A stretch of 64,000 nucleotides of DNA from Fusobacterium ulcerans ATCC 49185. Lineage in GTDB: Bacteria > Fusobacteriota > Fusobacteriia > Fusobacteriales > Fusobacteriaceae. The position numbers were made by a program, and so were the translations under genes. The stretch spans positions 1,240,001 through 1,304,000 of the forward strand of contig NZ_LR215979.1 of NCBI RefSeq assembly GCF_900683735.1, given 5' to 3'. Of the stretch, positions 62,763-64,000 are shown piece by piece. Each line of letters begins with the position of its first letter. Position 1 is the stretch's first letter. The notes below the pieces were generated by a model that did not search any database, was not told the origin of the DNA, and saw only the letters and a program-made list of their open reading frames with translations.

Positions 62763-63647
62763 ATGGAATTTTTACTTCAGATAATAAATGGATTACAAAT
62801 AGGAAGTATATATGCCTTGGTATCCTTAGGATATACAATGGTTTACGGAATAGCACAGCTCATAAACTTTGCTCATGGAGATATCATTATGGTAGGAGCA
62901 TATGTTTCATTATTTAGTATTCCAGTCTTTACAAGAATAGGGTTGCCCGTATGGCTTACTGTATTTCCAGCTATAATTATATGTGTAATTTTAGGTACTT
63001 TGACAGAGAGGATAGCGTATAGACCTCTTAGAAATTCACCAAGAATTTCTAACCTGATTACAGCCATAGGAGTAAGCTTATTATTAGAAAATACTTTTAT
63101 GAAACTTTTTACTCCAAATACTAGAGCATTTCCAAAAGTATTTACAAATGCTCCAATAGTTATAGGAAGAATGCATTTAAATTTTGGAACTGTAGTAACT
63201 ATTATTCTTACAATAGCTTTATCAGTAGGACTTCAGTATTTTATGAAAAAAACTAAATATGGAAAAGCAATGATGGCTACAAGTGAAGATTATGGAGCAG
63301 CTAAATTAGTAGGAATCAATGTTGATAATACAATTCAATTAACATTTGCAATTGGAAGCGGATTGGCAGCAGTAGCATCTGTTCTGTATGTTTCAGCTTA
63401 TCCCCAAGTTCAGCCTCTTATGGGGTCTATGCTTGGAATAAAAGCTTTTATTGCAGCTGTTTTAGGAGGAATAGGAATTCTTCCAGGAGCAGTTATTGGA
63501 GGATTTATTTTGGGAATTGTAGAAAGTCTGACAAGAGCTTATCTTTCTTCTCAACTGGCAGATGCTTTCGTATTTGCTATCCTTATAGTAGTACTTTTAG
63601 TCAAACCTACAGGGATACTAGGTAAAAATATGAGAGAAAAGGTATAG
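62763..63647 (+). CDS. livH: Branched-chain amino acid ABC transporter permease LivH
   Basis: 294 residues, ~8 membrane segments. Typical LivH N-terminus LQIINGLQIGSIYALVSLGYTMVYGIAQLINFAHGD and the coupling segment MATSEDYGAAKLVGINVD near 178. RBS AAAGGAG; 71 bases after livJ. Confidence 0.94.
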   Translation: MEFLLQIINGLQIGSIYALVSLGYTMVYGIAQLINFAHGDIIMVGAYVSLFSIPVFTRIGLPVWLTVFPAIIICVILGTLTERIAYRPLRNSPRISNLITAIGVSLLLENTFMKLFTPNTRAFPKVFTNAPIVIGRMHLNFGTVVTIILTIALSVGLQYFMKKTKYGKAMMATSEDYGAAKLVGINVDNTIQLTFAIGSGLAAVASVLYVSAYPQVQPLMGSMLGIKAFIAAVLGGIGILPGAVIGGFILGIVESLTRAYLSSQLADAFVFAILIVVLLVKPTGILGKNMREKV

Positions 63648-63656
63648 GTGATATAG

Positions 63657-64000
63657 ATGTCAAAAACAAAGATGATTAGTTATATTTCAACGTTTATTTT
63701 ATTAGCAGTTCTTTATTTTATACTTACAGGTATGATTGGAGCTGGATTTATTTCAAGATATCAGACAAATATTCTTACACTTATCTGTATAAATATAATT
63801 CTTGCTGTAAGCCTTAATGTTACAGTGGGATGTCTGGGGCAGATAACTATTGGACATGCTGGATTTATGTCTGTTGGTGCATATGCTGCTGCTTTATTTG
63901 CTAAAAGCGGAATTGTTGAAGGAATTCCTGGATACATTCTGGCTCTTATTATCGGAGGAATAGTTGCTGGAATTATTGGTATTATCATTGGTATTCCAGC
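63657..64000 (+). CDS. livM: Branched-chain amino acid ABC transporter permease LivM (3' end outside window)
   Basis: The first 114 residues are visible: MSKTKMISYISTFILLAV, then ILAVSLNVTVGCLGQITIGHAGFMSVGAYAAAL, the diagnostic LivM segment near 48-80. ATG 63657 with AGGTGA upstream, nine bases after livH. livG and livF are expected beyond the window. Confidence 0.9.
   Translation, partial: MSKTKMISYISTFILLAVLYFILTGMIGAGFISRYQTNILTLICINIILAVSLNVTVGCLGQITIGHAGFMSVGAYAAALFAKSGIVEGIPGYILALIIGGIVAGIIGIIIGIP

Overview
This is a very AT-rich bacterial chromosome segment that most resembles Fusobacterium (the F. varium / F. ulcerans / F. mortiferum side of the genus). The reasons are the codon use dominated by A/T, the Gram-negative envelope genes (TolC-like outer-membrane channel, RND pump, many lipoproteins), the YwqK/MORN_2-type repeat proteins that are common in fusobacteria, and the mix of PTS, branched-chain amino-acid and peptide uptake genes. 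The genus is an inference from gene content; no rRNA or tRNA gene was found in the window.

Layout. 1-2,900: end of an RluA-type pseudouridine synthase gene, an unknown coiled-coil protein and a MORN_2 lipoprotein. 3,100-5,200: an IS91-like transposase killed by one in-frame stop, then a nitroreductase of the iodotyrosine-deiodinase type. 5,400-11,000: HAD phosphatase, alanyl-tRNA editing protein, RlmN and a class A penicillin-binding protein. 11,100-13,000: free-methionine sulfoxide reductase, a small Cys-rich protein, a YoaK-type membrane protein and a small protein. 13,000-22,300: a DNA-repair run (fused UvrD helicase/PD-(D/E)XK nuclease, SbcD, SbcC), an ArsC/Spx-like protein with an ATA start, a small coiled-coil protein, a GNAT enzyme, QueH and a membrane protein.

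22,260-32,150 is a complete type I-B CRISPR-Cas locus (cas6-cas8b-cas7-cas5-cas3-cas4-cas1-cas2). It is flanked on both sides by CRISPR arrays: a decayed mini-array with a variant repeat before cas6, and a 10-repeat array after cas2. The two leaders have diverged in sequence but keep the same geometry: an inverted repeat with exactly 82 bp between arms, 72 bp to the first repeat, and the same last 10 bases.

32,150-35,000: a protein built like a MuA/TnsB transposase but apparently without an intact catalytic triad, divergent from a glucose-type PTS gene. The region between them holds two good promoters and three tandem TTTGAAAAAA sites spaced 20 and 22 bp. This may be a transposase turned transcription regulator. 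35,300-41,800: the whole aspartate-to-threonine pathway as two divergent operons (thrC-thrB-ACT/HTH protein; hom-lysC-asd). 41,900-43,040: an SGNH-hydrolase/HD-domain fusion. 43,100-48,700: an RND tripartite efflux operon. 48,800-50,500: a cytoplasmic MORN_2 protein, a small membrane protein and a GNAT enzyme.

50,800-55,700: a PRD regulator with a galactitol-type PTS and a class II aldolase. 55,800-58,450: a peptide-binding lipoprotein followed by an M42 peptidase frameshifted in a homopolymer. 58,700-61,400: a CmpB-type membrane protein, a TSCPD protein, a second MORN_2 lipoprotein, a small acetyltransferase and a 47-residue membrane protein with its own promoter and terminator. 61,500-64,000: livJ, livH and the start of livM.
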